A DNA stretch of 64,000 nt from NCBI GenBank assembly GCA_028023455.1, contig JAQFVV010006200.1, positions 5,528,506-5,592,505 on the forward strand, written 5' to 3'. Below are positions 47,016 through 58,591 of this stretch, one piece after another; the stretch's first letter is position 1, and each line of letters opens with the position of its first letter. Made by a program: the position numbers and the translations under genes. Below the pieces are notes generated by a model, which worked only from the letters and a program-made list of their open reading frames with translations, was not told the origin of the DNA and did not search any database. This stretch comes from Epiperipatus broadwayi. Lineage: Eukaryota; Onychophora; Udeonychophora; Euonychophora; Peripatidae.

Positions 47016-47530
47016 AAAATGAGATTATTTGTGACTTGAATGGATAAGAAAATTCGATGCAGTAATGCCAAGAAGTGAAGATATTAGTAGGAGAAGCTGG
47101 ATTAAACTTGGAGAAATTTTATACTGCAGAGAGTTGATATGGTTTAAAGTGATGGTGATGATTTGACAACTAGATAATTTGGCTCTAGATTGATTATTTA
47201 AAAGCATCCTAATCTTGTTTCTAAAGTCTTTAGCTATCTCAAAAAAATTTAAGCTCCATTCTGGTTTGTTTCTATAATATGGTCCTGGAACTACCATCAT
47301 AGTGTTACTTATCTTTTTGAGGAAAAAAAATCTTATCATAAGATAAAAGGGCAAACTGGAATAATTTCATTTATAAACTATTTATATATTTATTACATTA
47401 TATTCTAATGATTTTAAAGAGTATGTATCAAATATGTTGCTAAGATTATAAATCTATTCACAGAATAAACAAGTCAGAATAGTTACTATGGTAACTCACA
47501 AACCATATTTCAAAGAATCATTTAAATAAA

Positions 47531-47623
47531 CTTGTAAATAACACTATCTTTTGTTATATCAATACCAATCTATTTTATCAGATAAAAGGCATTAATATAA
47601 CAAAAGATGGTTAGTGTTTACAA
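47531..47623. repeat. Short hairpin MITE
   Basis: CTTGTAAATAACACTATCTT (47531) pairs with the end of 47594-47623. The loop itself contains TTTTATC/GATAAAA. Confidence 0.75.
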
Positions 47624-48004
47624 GCTCTTTTAATTATATAAATGAATGTTTGAGAGTCTAACTTGTGAATTACCTTGCTAACATAATTGGATATGCTTGC
47701 TTCATATATGGCATTTCATTATTTATATACTCGAGAGTTTTTATAGTTTTTATCAGCACTCCCATCTCAATTCCAATACATTACAGCCATCCATAGGCAA
47801 CTCAAATTCCCATATATGCATTTTGTAAACTACCTTTGCTCATCAAGTGAGTTTGAGATATCAAACATATCTCTATTCTATGCTGGTGATTTTATAATTT
47901 TCTATTACACTAATTTCACTCAAGGTAAGAGTATTAGTTTTTATCTACTTTTAAATTTATTATGAAGGATGAATAATCAAAGGACTGCATATACACATAA
48001 ATGA
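47624..48004. other. AT-rich spacer
   Basis: Nothing recognised. Confidence 0.45.
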
Positions 48005-48190
48005 AATGTTATATATACAGCTCGCAAAATAAGCTCTTAATAAGCTTTGCAGAATATCATCAATTCCAGACTGGTTTCTACTACTGATGTCATCAGTGAG
48101 GTGCCGGGATATTCAAGCATTAGATTAAAAATACCAGGACAAGCCCAGCACTTTATCTAATGGATAAATATTGAATAGAAAATCTGAAAT
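48005..48190 (-). mobile_element. Family C repeat, copy 1
   Basis: Shares ribozyme and flanks with the 57.35-57.56 kb copy (CAGACTGGTTTC, CAGTGAGG, GGGAYATT, CATTAGATT, AAGCMMAGCA, TTATCTAAWRGATAA). Confidence 0.6.
48060..48105 (-). ncRNA. Hammerhead ribozyme, family C, weak helices
   Basis: CTGATGA (complement of 48090-48096), GAAA (complement of 48075-48078) and the TC/TGGAA cleavage region are kept. Stem II (CATCAGTAGTA) cannot form properly. Confidence 0.5.
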
Positions 48191-48595
48191 TTCCATACAT
48201 CCATATGTTCTCCAGTCCAGCTATCTCACTTAAATAGCCATATGGGACTAAACTAAGTTCAGATACACCATATATTAATTAGGTCATGTGATATATGACT
48301 TGATTTTTTTTAATACGTAAATGAAATATATTTTTTAATTGTCTAATTTATATGTCACAAACAATGACCAGACTGAATACATAAAACAAGTCTTTATGCA
48401 GATTCAATCATGTTTCCTGATTGTCACCCCCTCCATATTAATACTATTATTAAATGACAAAATAAGTAAGCTATTCAGAATTTGGATAAGAAATAAACAA
48501 GCAACAAAATTATTTACAATAATAATTGTAATTAACAAACAGAATAAAAATAATATTTAAAATATGTATTTACATATTTACAGTTACGATTAAAC
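48191..48595. other. AT-rich spacer
   Basis: Nothing recognised; the 73-codon open frame at 48339-48560 is likely chance. Confidence 0.45.
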
Positions 48596-48699
48596 AGAGG
48601 CTAAACTCTCCATACAATAGTGCCACTCAGTGCAAGCCAATGTAATCAATGGATGAAGGAAGGTTTGTGTATAAAATCTCTATCTAGTGCCTACTCATC

Positions 48700-48750
48700 T
48701 AATATTCTCAGACTAGTTTCTAGCTTGTGGCTTTCATCAGTGAGAAACCT
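48700..48750 (-). ncRNA. Hammerhead ribozyme, family B, intact core
   Basis: CTGATGA (complement of 48734-48740), hairpin AGC-CACAA-GCT, GAAA (complement of 48717-48720), then ACTAGTC. The predicted cut is between 48711 and 48710. Stem I is a perfect 6-bp TTCTCA/TGAGAA. The only weakness is the short stem II with an A-A opposition at its base. Confidence 0.75.
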
Positions 48751-49025
48751 TGAATCTGAGATCACTGCATCTAGGTCTTAGGATCTAAGCAACCCTCTGG
48801 CAGCCACCTTTTATCTTATTAGCTAACTATAAAGCTTTGAGTGCAAAATAAAAACACAATAATGTTTCAATTCAAGCTCATTAGCTTGTATAGTTGTATA
48901 GATCTGAATTCAGTTCAGCATCCATACTTGTTGAGGTCTGGTTCTTTAATAACCATAGTCACCATAATTCTATTGGAGGGTTGCATTAGATCCTAAGATC
49001 TAGGTGCACTGCTCTCAGATTCAAG

Positions 49026-49072
49026 GCTCCTCACTGATGACAGCCACAAGCTAGAAACTAATCTGGAGATAT
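49026..49072 (+). ncRNA. Hammerhead ribozyme, family B, intact core
   Basis: CTGATGA 49034-49040, hairpin AGC-CACAA-GCT, GAAA 49054-49057, ACTAATC, predicted cut after 49063. Stem I CTCCTCA/TGGAGAT has one C-A mismatch and one T-G pair. Confidence 0.65.
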
Positions 49073-49216
49073 TGGATGAGTAGACACTAGGTAGCACAAA
49101 CTTTCTTGCATCCATTGATTACTCTGGCTTGCACTGGTGGTGCTACTATATGGAGAGTTTAGTCTCTATGTAAACAGCTGGGAAAGCATAAAAAATAGTG
49201 ATCATGTGATGTTTAG

Positions 49217-50555
49217 TGGCACATTTAAGATTATATGAAGAGTACACATAAGAAGAAAAATCTTTGTGGATTTATATTAATTCATCAGGAAAAAAGTTTA
49301 TAGTAATTTCATTCAATTATCTTGATACCTCCCTGAATCCTAGACATATATTTTTGTCTTCATGACTGTAGTTCTATGGCCATTAAGATCATTATTTTAT
49401 ACATCTGCAGACATTTTTCTTATTTCTTAATTTCTCTTGGTTTGTTTCAATAGTAGTTTAATCCATGTAGCTTTTCTTGTTATTAACAGCGTTGAAACTA
49501 TGTAGATTTGTTACTTAATTCATAAAAGAATATTTTCCTTTGATATTTCATTAGAGAGTAAGTTTTCTTATCACAATCGTCAATTTTTTCAGCATCAGAC
49601 AGTAGTTAATAGACCGGAGTTAATTTCTAAAGTATTCCTTTGTTTACAGTTTTGTAGTCAGTTACACCACTGGAAAGATTAGGTGATGCATTCTGGAATT
49701 TTTTTACTCCATAAGCTGCATTATCAACTTAAATAATTATTAGAATTTTTATTGACTTTCCTCTTACAAAGGACACAATAAAGAAGTAATAACAATCCCT
49801 GCCTTTTATGTAAAACTGATAGTAATGTTCTTTTAAAAATAATTATTCTTTCCACATTACATAAAAAATAATTAATTAATTATTCTTTATTTCAAAATAC
49901 GGAATTGTAATAAATTTTTAAATGTTTACAATTATTATGAAATACCTTTGTAATTTATTTTATACACATGCCTTTCATACATTTTTAGAATACGTAAAAA
50001 AATAAATAAAAAAAAACAAAAGCTATGCGCGTAACTCAGTCATGGAGGTTACAATATGAAATATAATCCCGATACATCCATGTATAATTTATTGAATATA
50101 TATAATTATAAATATATATGTAAACCAAAGTTTTGACCAGATCGCACTGGTCATGAATTGGGTAACAAATATTATAAAATAATTGTAGAGGCGGCACTAT
50201 AAACACCGATGAGACCAATGTTTAAACCAATATGACCCAGTCAAAATGTTGATTTAATATATATGTACCCTGATAATATTTTATTTATATATGTAACCTT
50301 TGAAAATCTTTGATTTAATATATATATATATAATTTTAATAACGTCCATATATAGACAATGACCATTAAATATGTAGCTCTGAGAATATAAAACAATATT
50401 AATTGGGAAGCAATTCTCATATGTGTATATCATAATATCAATTCAAAGTCAAACTTACTGGTCCTCTGTCTCAATATTTTTAAAATGATTCTAATAAATC
50501 TAGATTGTGAATTATTATAATTTGCATATTTGAGATTGTTTCTCCATTAATGTTA
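49217..50555. other. AT-rich spacer
   Basis: Nothing recognised. Confidence 0.45.
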
Positions 50556-50600
50556 TATATATATATATTGTAACGGTCCATATTCCCTTAAGGAATGAGG
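50556..50600. repeat. (TA)n followed by TGTAACGG boundary
   Basis: TATATATATATATATTGTAACGG is shared with 52880-52900. It could be an element boundary next to a (TA)n target; an LTR-type TG start is possible. Confidence 0.35.
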
Positions 50601-52879
50601 ATGAACACATCTAACTGTAGTCAGATCTAGGGTCTTCATGTAGGATGCAATGAATGGTGCGATAAAAATATAATCTATGATTGCATCTATTTCAAATATG
50701 ATAATTTAATATTTAAACATTCAATACAGAAACATCTTGAACTAGTTCATCCAATCTTCACCTCTCTTTACTATTCTGTTATGCTCAGTATTCGAACTCA
50801 GGGTTAATTTTACACTTAACTCTCTTCAGGGGTCAATTGATATCCTGTAGCAATAATAATACTTTTATATAAGTTCGATAGATTCTCAAAATTCCTTCCA
50901 ACCAAGTTATCATGATGTTAAGTCAGGATGATAAGTATATATGGGTATATGTATTTAATTTAATTTTATTATGAAAATAAAATAAATAATTTAAATAAAT
51001 CAGAGACCACCTTAGATTTAAAATAAATTTAACAATATTTATTAATTGAAAAACAATTTAAATTTATCTTTGTATAACAAATTTTTTAATTACAAATGTT
51101 TAAATACATTTCTACTATATTAGTATATACATTTTAAAATTATACCTTCCCATATCCCATAGTAGATATGTATCATAGCACAAACAATATTTAATAGATT
51201 GCAAAAAATAAATAACATTTTATAATTCCAAAGATTATGATAACACTAACTAACTAAATTTAAATTAAACAATATAAATATAAATGAAGACTTTTGTAAT
51301 ATCGAATCCTTTTGAGGGAATTCCATTTTTATAAGACCTCCCATCTATGTATGGTCCCTATCATTGAAAGAAAAGACCTTTCATCCAAGGATATTAGTCA
51401 TTTATACTGAATAATAAATAAACAAATATTAATAAATTAATTAACTTAATAATAAAAGATTTTTATAAGTGAATGAATTTAATATGAAGAACAATAAAAT
51501 CTTACCTTCATATTAAGTTTAATTATTAACCTGGTCAAGTCGCTGCATAAGGAAGACCTAAATTTTATTAAATAAAAAAAAAAATTAACCCAATGATCTT
51601 TTCCCATTTTTCATCTAATGATTTTCCAAAATGGATTATTCCAAAGTAAGCAGGTTTTAAAGGCAAAGGAAATAAAATTAAATATTTATAGATGTTGATA
51701 TGCAAAAATAATATGATGTATTTAAAGTTTATGGTATTGTTCTATTCATTTTCCAAAATTTAAGTAGCAATGCTCACTAGGAATAAAGTTCTTTTTTTCC
51801 AGTCATCAATCATTGATGAAGACAATCAGTATACTCCATTGTTTCATAAATATTCCTCTTGCATGATGTTGACATTCTTTTCCTTAAATTATCTCACTGT
51901 AAACCAAAGTTGGATATTGAATTACATAAATAATATATATATATATTAGGCATTTCAGTAGGAATATATAGTTACACTGCTTTAGGTTAGAACAATAGCA
52001 TTTGATCCTATGGCAAAATGTATTTACTCATGATGCATTTTCTATAACTTTAAATTTTCTTAAAATAAATTTATTTAGATATATAAATGTGTTTGATGAT
52101 ATTTATCTTCCTTGAAATTCAAGTTTAGAATGATATCGTTAAGAATTTCTCTAATTATTATATTAAAGATAATTTCACTTTTGAAATTATTATTAATGTT
52201 ATTAAAGAGTAATTTATTTACTCTTTTACTTGAGTGATATTAGAGTTCTTGGCTAATGAAGATTTTATAAATAAGGAAAATTCATCCAAACTATTGATCC
52301 ATCTTTCTGATGTGTTTGGTATTCGAACACAGCAAAATAAATATGTCAGACGTCTTTGTTAAAGATGGAACTGATTTGGAAATTAGTTGATTTAGCTTTT
52401 ATAGTGGAATTGACTTCCAGTAATTAGCATGTGTTAAATTACTATTTCATTTCATGATTTTGTATTTGATTATTGTTGAATGCATCATAATTAATAATTG
52501 CATAATTGAGTTCTAATTTTATTTCCTTCATGTTTAGTTGCTAAGATATGACTTGACCTTAGGTTATCTCTATGTTTTGAGTCTTGATTAGTGATATTAG
52601 TTAACTTAATAATTATTTTATACATATATATGAATGATTGAAATCTAATTATTTTAATATTTGATTTCATTAAAATAACTATTTATTTGACTTGAATTTT
52701 ATTATTAAAATATTATAATCTAATGTTTAAGTTATATATATGTGCATATAGGTATTTCAATGTAAAAGGATAACATATTTACTGTTTGTTAATTAAAATT
52801 ATATTTTTAAGTTTATGATTTGATATTGCACATAAACAAGTGAGCTTAATAAGATTGTAAACTACCCTTTTCAACATAT
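50601..52879. other. AT-rich spacer
   Basis: No gene recognised between the two TGTAACGG sites. If these mark one element, its inside has lost all coding sequence. Confidence 0.4.
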
Positions 52880-52912
52880 ATATATATTGTAACGGAATAT
52901 ATGCCGTTACAT
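52880..52912. repeat. (TA)n and TGTAACGG palindrome
   Basis: TGTAACGG-AATATATG-CCGTTACA is a perfect 8-bp inverted pair directly after (TA)n. Confidence 0.7.
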
Positions 52913-53249
52913 TATTTTAAAATGAAAATAAAAAGATCGTAAATAAAAATTGATTTATTAAAAAGAAAAAAACTTAAAAACTGAAAATTAAAAGTTGTTT
53001 AATATATATATAGATCGCATGATGGACAACTTTAAAAACTATTTTAAAAAATAAAAATATTTGAAAGTAATTTTTTTGTAAAAAAAGTAAAGATATAAAG
53101 ATTTGATATTTTTGGAAATAGAAATAATGTTGATTTTTATAATCTTAGAAAATGGAAATGATTGTCTTATTAATTAAATGATTGTTCAAAAGCAAACTGG
53201 CCCTTGAGGCATTTAAAATAAATTAAAGGGTCAGATAAGAGAGTACAAA

Positions 53250-54420
53250 GAAATTAAATGACCAATGCAAACACCAGAAATGTCAGCACGGACCGAAATT
53301 GAAACACCAGAGGATTAGTGATGTCTTGCTGGTTGAATCCAAAGATTGGATGATAAGAGACTAATAAAAATATAAAAGCCAAATTATTATTATAATTGTT
53401 ATCAGAGAGCTGGCTTTGAATGTACCCATGAACGGTAGCTGTATTGCAGACTTCACACGATGTAGGAGTCTGCAATAGATTTAATTTCTGGACAACCAGC
53501 TGAGACCTCCCTATGACAGTTAGGGACCAAAAAGGAATGGCAAGTAGCGGCTTTGATTTTAAAAAGGAAGAACAAACAATCTACATAAGTGATCACGAAG
53601 ATGGACCTCAAAATCTGCAGAATCTGTAAAGTATAAACTTTTACCAATTGAACTTTCTTTTAAATCATTACCGTATAATGTCAATAAGTAATCAATCCCA
53701 AAAAAAAGTAATATAAATGAATGTACTCTTATCTGACCAAGAATAGAACTCTAAATCAATTATAAATATTTGTTTTTATATACGTTTGCTATTTCAATCA
53801 TTTCCATTTTTTTTAATTTAATTATTTATGTTTGTATTTAACTAGGTTATTTATTTCTATTCTGTTTTAACTAAAATGTATTAAATTTAAAATTGGGTGT
53901 AGATAGCTGCATGGATAAGGATTAATAACTATGTTTAAATTCGTTTATGTTTAGTTTAAAGGATTTTAATTTCAGGCTATTTGTTTTGTAGTTAGAGCGA
54001 TGCTGGTGGAAGGATATATTGGTGTTTATATTAATATAGTGTGAAGTGTGTTTAGCATACAGGGCAACGTGCCCACCTGAATGCATGACCCCAAAGAGGC
54101 AGTCATATTGTTGCAATGATTGCAGATGTATTTCCTGCACCATTAACCCCTTCTAGCTCTATGGACAGGGATTTATAAGACAGCAGAAAGACCGCTCTCC
54201 CCCATACGTAGCACTCTTTAAAAATAACCATACATGATTCCTTAATCTGGCAGATGCACTTTCCTGTTCTGGACATGGATCATTTCCTTCAAATAATATC
54301 ATGCTGTCAGATGGACATTCCTGTCAGCGTGGTTTTATGCTAGCATCTTCATATTACATTGATTGCGACTATATATCTGGAAGCAGGCATTGGGTTGGCT
54401 ACGAACTTTTAGTCTGAGAT
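53250..54420. other. GC-richer unassigned blocks
   Basis: Two blocks (53250-53640 and 53990-54420) are clearly less AT-rich than the surroundings. Neither matches a family seen elsewhere in the window. On the minus strand the second has an open frame 53922-54143 (YDCLFGVMHSGGHVALYAKH). The first has an ATG followed by DLKICRICK at 53601 on the plus strand. I cannot say whether they are LTR, old exon or unknown repeat. Confidence 0.3.
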
Positions 54421-54748
54421 TGAATGAATGTTTTGATAAGCTTTTAAGTGAAAAAAATCTATGTAGACTATCTATGCTTGACATGCTAAAGTAAAATATA
54501 ATTTAAAAATCCATCTGTGCGGTCTATTTAAATATTAATTTGAATTTAAAATTTAAAAAAATTATTAATGTTAAAATCTAAAGAATAAGTTTATTCCTCA
54601 ATTTTAAATGTGCGTTAATAAAAATCTACTTGTGTGTTAATTACTGGCAGTGGCTTCTTTTATTTTATTGTTTTAGATATTAATATATTTTGAGAATATA
54701 AATCTATTAAAACTTATAAAAATGTTTAAATCTCTGCTACTCTATGAG

Positions 54749-54900
54749 CTAGTGACATTGGGCAAACGGTCAGAATAATATATATAAAATTTTTTTGGAA
54801 TCTTAACATACGTATCTGCCTACTATATAAATTTTTCTAGGTTCAAATGCCTAGATGGCGCCCGTGTAGTGCAGATACGTTTAAGGGCAATTTTCATCGA
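54749..54900 (+). repeat. Possible tRNA-derived SINE with hairpin
   Basis: GGTTCAAATGCC (about 54840) is a good B box. ACGTATCTGC (54808) and GCAGATACGT (54881) are inverted. The A box (TGAGCTAGTGACATTGGG) is upstream at larger than normal spacing. Confidence 0.3.
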
Positions 54901-55577
54901 CTATTAAAATATATATATATAATAAACCAAATATATTAATTCACAATGAAATCATCAATCGAATTTAAAAAATCCTATTGCAATAGTTTTTCTGCCATGG
55001 CAAATTTCTCAAGTGCAAAAAAAAAAAACACAGCACAAAACAAACATATACTATACTATCTATCTATAATTCCATGCCACATTCCATTTACTTTTAATGT
55101 CCAAAAAACACTAAACAAATTAATAGCTTCAGAATCATATTTTTTTTATTAAAAGAATCTTTTTTTATTTTTCTCATCTTTTTTTTGTAACTTGTTTAAC
55201 ATTATCTTGTAGCTGTTGTTTTTTTTTTTTCATGAATATATAATGCATGATTAAGATATCTATTTTTTGATTTGTCTTTATGAACTTTCACTCTTTCTTT
55301 TAAACTCAAACTACTTTGGCACAACACACACACACCTACATATATATATCACAAAAACAAGGAATAATATAAAGAATTCCAGGAATGATATTATTATCTC
55401 GTCCCTCTTTTATATTATTTAATAAATTATTTACAGTAACACTCTTCCACCATAGTATTTTCTTATTGTCAAAAAATGTGATTTCCCCTTAAAATTATAA
55501 GATCATAATTTAAAAGGCAAAGAAATAAAATGAGATTTTTATTATAATTTTAAAAATTATTGTTATTATTGTAAATA
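54901..55577. other. AT-rich spacer
   Basis: Nothing recognised; the (CA)n at 55325-55334 is minor. Confidence 0.45.
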
Positions 55578-56125
55578 TAGGGGGTTTGAACTCACACTTT
55601 CAAACACCCTTCAATTATCCATACTATCTCATACCACTGATACATATGTAGAAAAGATAAATAATCACCAATATACATATTTTGTGCTAAACCAGCACTC
55701 ATCAGTTGGTCCAGATTATCATCTTCCACACACATATATAATCAGTACTTAGATTATATTAAGATAGCAAATCTTCATACTTTAATGGACAGGCTTCAAT
55801 CCACTCCAGCTCTTCCACCATCCATACCATTGAAAATCTGATGATGGAAAGCCCAAATCCCATGCTGATGCCAAGATTATTGCCATGCCCATATTGACCT
55901 CAAGTCATTCTGATCCCTCATATATAGGACCTTATCCATTTAAATACAATGCATGAAATACATATGTTGGTGATTATTTATCCTTTCTACATGTATGTGG
56001 TCATGTGTATCAATGGTATAAAATAATATGGATAATTGAAGGGTGCTTGAAAGTCTGAGTTCAAATCCCCTAAATTTTCAATTAGGCTCCAGGTATGTGA
56101 AGAGTGCCCGTATTTTAAATATTTC
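55578..56125. mobile_element. Family A palindromic repeat
   Basis: The left end is GGGGGTTTGAACTCACACTT and the right end AAAGTCTGAGTTCAAATCCC. The left arm has a full-length ribozyme region. The right arm begins in the middle of the ribozyme (GCATGAAATACATATGTTGG at about 55963), so its 5' half is deleted. The centre has the AATCTGATGATGGAAAGCC block. Confidence 0.75.
55668..55716 (-). ncRNA. Hammerhead ribozyme, family A, one base from intact
   Basis: CTGATGA (complement of 55699-55705), hairpin GTGCTG-GTT-TAGCAC, then AAAA where GAAA should be, then ATATGTATA and TTGGT pairing with ACCAA. Only G12 is changed, to A. This is fatal in tested hammerheads. Confidence 0.65.
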
Positions 56126-57344
56126 TTATCACTATTATAATTTCTATTAAATAAAATACCTACATTTTAGTATAGCCTATAAATTAATATAAGTTATTCT
56201 AATAAAGTGATGAATCATTTATTTAATAGAAATTATGATACTATTATAATAAATTGATTAAAGCTATTTTATTTAATTGAAAATATAATAGTGATAAAAG
56301 TATTTTTTAAAGTGTTGATATATATATGATTTTATTTCTTTGCTTTTTGAATTATCTTTTGATTAGGTTTTGATGAGTAATCATAATATTTTTGGTAATT
56401 AAAAAATAGCATAGAGGGTGGGTGTTACTCTAAATAATTTATTGAATAATACAAAAAAAGAGAATTGATAAAAATACAATTCCTGGAACTGTTTATATTA
56501 TTTCTTGTTTTTGCAAAAAAGTTAATATAGGCTAAAGGAGTTTGAGTTTAAAAGAAAGAGTGAATATTTATAAAAGCTATGCAATATATATTTTTATGAA
56601 GGAAGTCACTCCAAAAAATTATCTTTGAGCAGACTAAGATTATTTTCTTTGATAAGAATAAAAAGAAGAAACAAATTAAAGAATTTATTTTAATAAAGAT
56701 TTATGATTTTAAAACTATTACTTTGTTTTTAAGTTCTTTTAATATTAAAGATAATTAAAATGTGAGTTGGAATTATGTGAAAAAATGTAGTGTATATTTA
56801 ATTTACATTGTGTTATATTGCCCTTAAAAAATCTGCTTTGGTGAAGAAATCATTGCTAGCGAAGGTTTTAATTTGATTTTGACTACTGATTTAATTGTGA
56901 ATTGGATTGGCTACTTTATCTTTTGATGTTAAATATATATATATAATAGTCAGGTTATTCTCCTTTTCGTTATCTTATATGTAATTGATTTGCCTTAACG
57001 CTTAGAACGTTGTTGGTTAAGTAAAGATTTATTCTACATGTTAAAGTGAAAGAAGTGTGGTTTGTCGCTAATAACAACTATGCCATTAATAACAAAGAGA
57101 ATAGTGTCTAACTCTTCAACAAATGGAATATTTAAATTATTAATTTAAATAAATTAGCATTTTACATTTAAATCCTACAACTTACTCTGCCATCCATCAG
57201 TGTTATGCATCTGGTTTCACCAACCGAAGTGAGCTCACCTTCTATCAATAAAATTAATATAAGAAATAAAACAATACTTAGCCTACATTCAAAACATTAA
57301 GGCAAACTAATTGCAATTTTATATATATATAAACTTAAGAGCAT
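56126..57344. other. AT-rich spacer
   Basis: Nothing recognised. Confidence 0.45.
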
Positions 57345-57560
57345 GCTAACGGTATAAACAAGCTTTTTTTTTTATTATGATACATGCTACTACAAGAGAA
57401 GGCATTCAAATCATCTTTATCTTAGATTGTCCTCATCCCCAGACCGGTTTCGACCTATGGATCTCTTCAGTGAGGAGTTGGGACATTAGATTCAAAAAAC
57501 CAACTCAAGCTAAGCATTTATCTAAAAGATAATTCTCAAGAAGAAATTTATATATATATA
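57345..57560 (-). mobile_element. Family C repeat, copy 2
   Basis: GAGCATGCTAACGGTATAAA opens a block that includes an intact ribozyme and ends near a (TA)n tract. It is related to 48005-48190. Confidence 0.6.
57431..57481 (-). ncRNA. Hammerhead ribozyme, family C, fully intact
   Basis: Minus strand: CCTCA, CTGAAGA (complement of 57464-57470), stem II GATC-CATA-GGTC with the conserved G10.1-C11.1 pair, GAAA (complement of 57448-57451), ACCGGTC, then TGGGG. The predicted cut is between 57442 and 57441. Stem I pairs CTCCTCA with TGGGGA (one T-G). Every core position agrees with the hammerhead consensus (CUGANGA, GAAA, UH). Confidence 0.85.
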
Positions 57561-58591
57561 TATGTAAAATTGTGGAACTACTTAAATTGGCATGCACTCT
57601 CCCATCTAGGCAAGGTCAATAATTGTCGGTTTATTTACAGAATAAGCTCTAATTGTAGATGGACCATCTACGGTTTTAAAACAATTATTGGTGGGAATGT
57701 ATACGTTAGTTTTCTAGCGCATATGTGAAGATTAGTTCTTTTTACAATTTTATGTATGTATATAACATTAAACAATTACTGCATTAAATATATGTTATTT
57801 GGAAATTTAATCTCGAATATTATATATACGCGTGTGTGTGTTAACTTTTTTACTGAAAGGCAAGCAGCAAATAGTAAATAGTACACTATAGATAAACCAT
57901 AATATTTAATCAGTAAAAGATGGATTTTCATTGCTTGCTAACATTTTAACAGTTTTTTCCAGCATCTTAATTTTAGAGTTACAGCGTAAACTTTAATAAA
58001 TCCTTATATCATTAAGATGCATAGTATTTAATTAGAAAATGTGATTATTGAGATATAAAATGATTTCTTAAATGAACTCAAAAATTCCAGAGCATAATTT
58101 CTTTACTCAGAAACATTACTATTGGCAAAATTTGATTACTAGTGCACTTGTGTTTTTATGAAATTATTTATTTTTCTCAAAATCAAATGGTTAAAAAAAA
58201 AAGCTGATTTCTAATGTTATATATTTATTTTAAAGTAACTATCTAATAACATTGTTTGAAGTTCGTTCAGTTTGTTTTTAGATAGTTTTGTGTAAAAGTT
58301 TTCACAGCTGATTAAAGTATTAATCTGAATTTTTTTTTAAATGCAAATAATATTTTTAAAAAAACATACCAAAGATATATAAAATGTAAAAATATATATC
58401 CTCCATTTCAATACATTATTTATTTTAAACGTTCTTAAACTACAATTTATTAAACTTTATTAAAATATTAAAAAGTAAAATTAAGAATCATTGATAAAAT
58501 TACTTTGTATATCGCCTGATATAAATTTTGCACATTATTTTGCTAGATCGTTCTATGATGCTTTTTTTTTTTATGATTTGAATGAAAAGTA
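57561..58591. other. AT-rich spacer
   Basis: Nothing recognised. Confidence 0.45.

Larger units (their letters stand above)
48596..49216. mobile_element. Family B element, copy IV, with two opposed hammerheads
   Basis: This is the most complete family B copy. The left arm (GAGGCTAAACTCTCCATACA) and right arm (GTATGGAGAGTTTAGTCTC) are inverted. The inner 200 bases match those at 6.2 and 19.9 kb. Each arm has a hammerhead with an intact catalytic core, on opposite strands. The right arm continues about 60 bases beyond the last inverted base (AACAGCTGGGAAAGCATAA), as in the other copies, so the two ends are not equivalent. No protein is encoded. Confidence 0.8.

Noticed and set aside
53601-53632. 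ATG with CRICK as the first exon of a zinc-finger gene
   Set aside because: Only ten codons and a weak donor; no CpG support. Too little to call.
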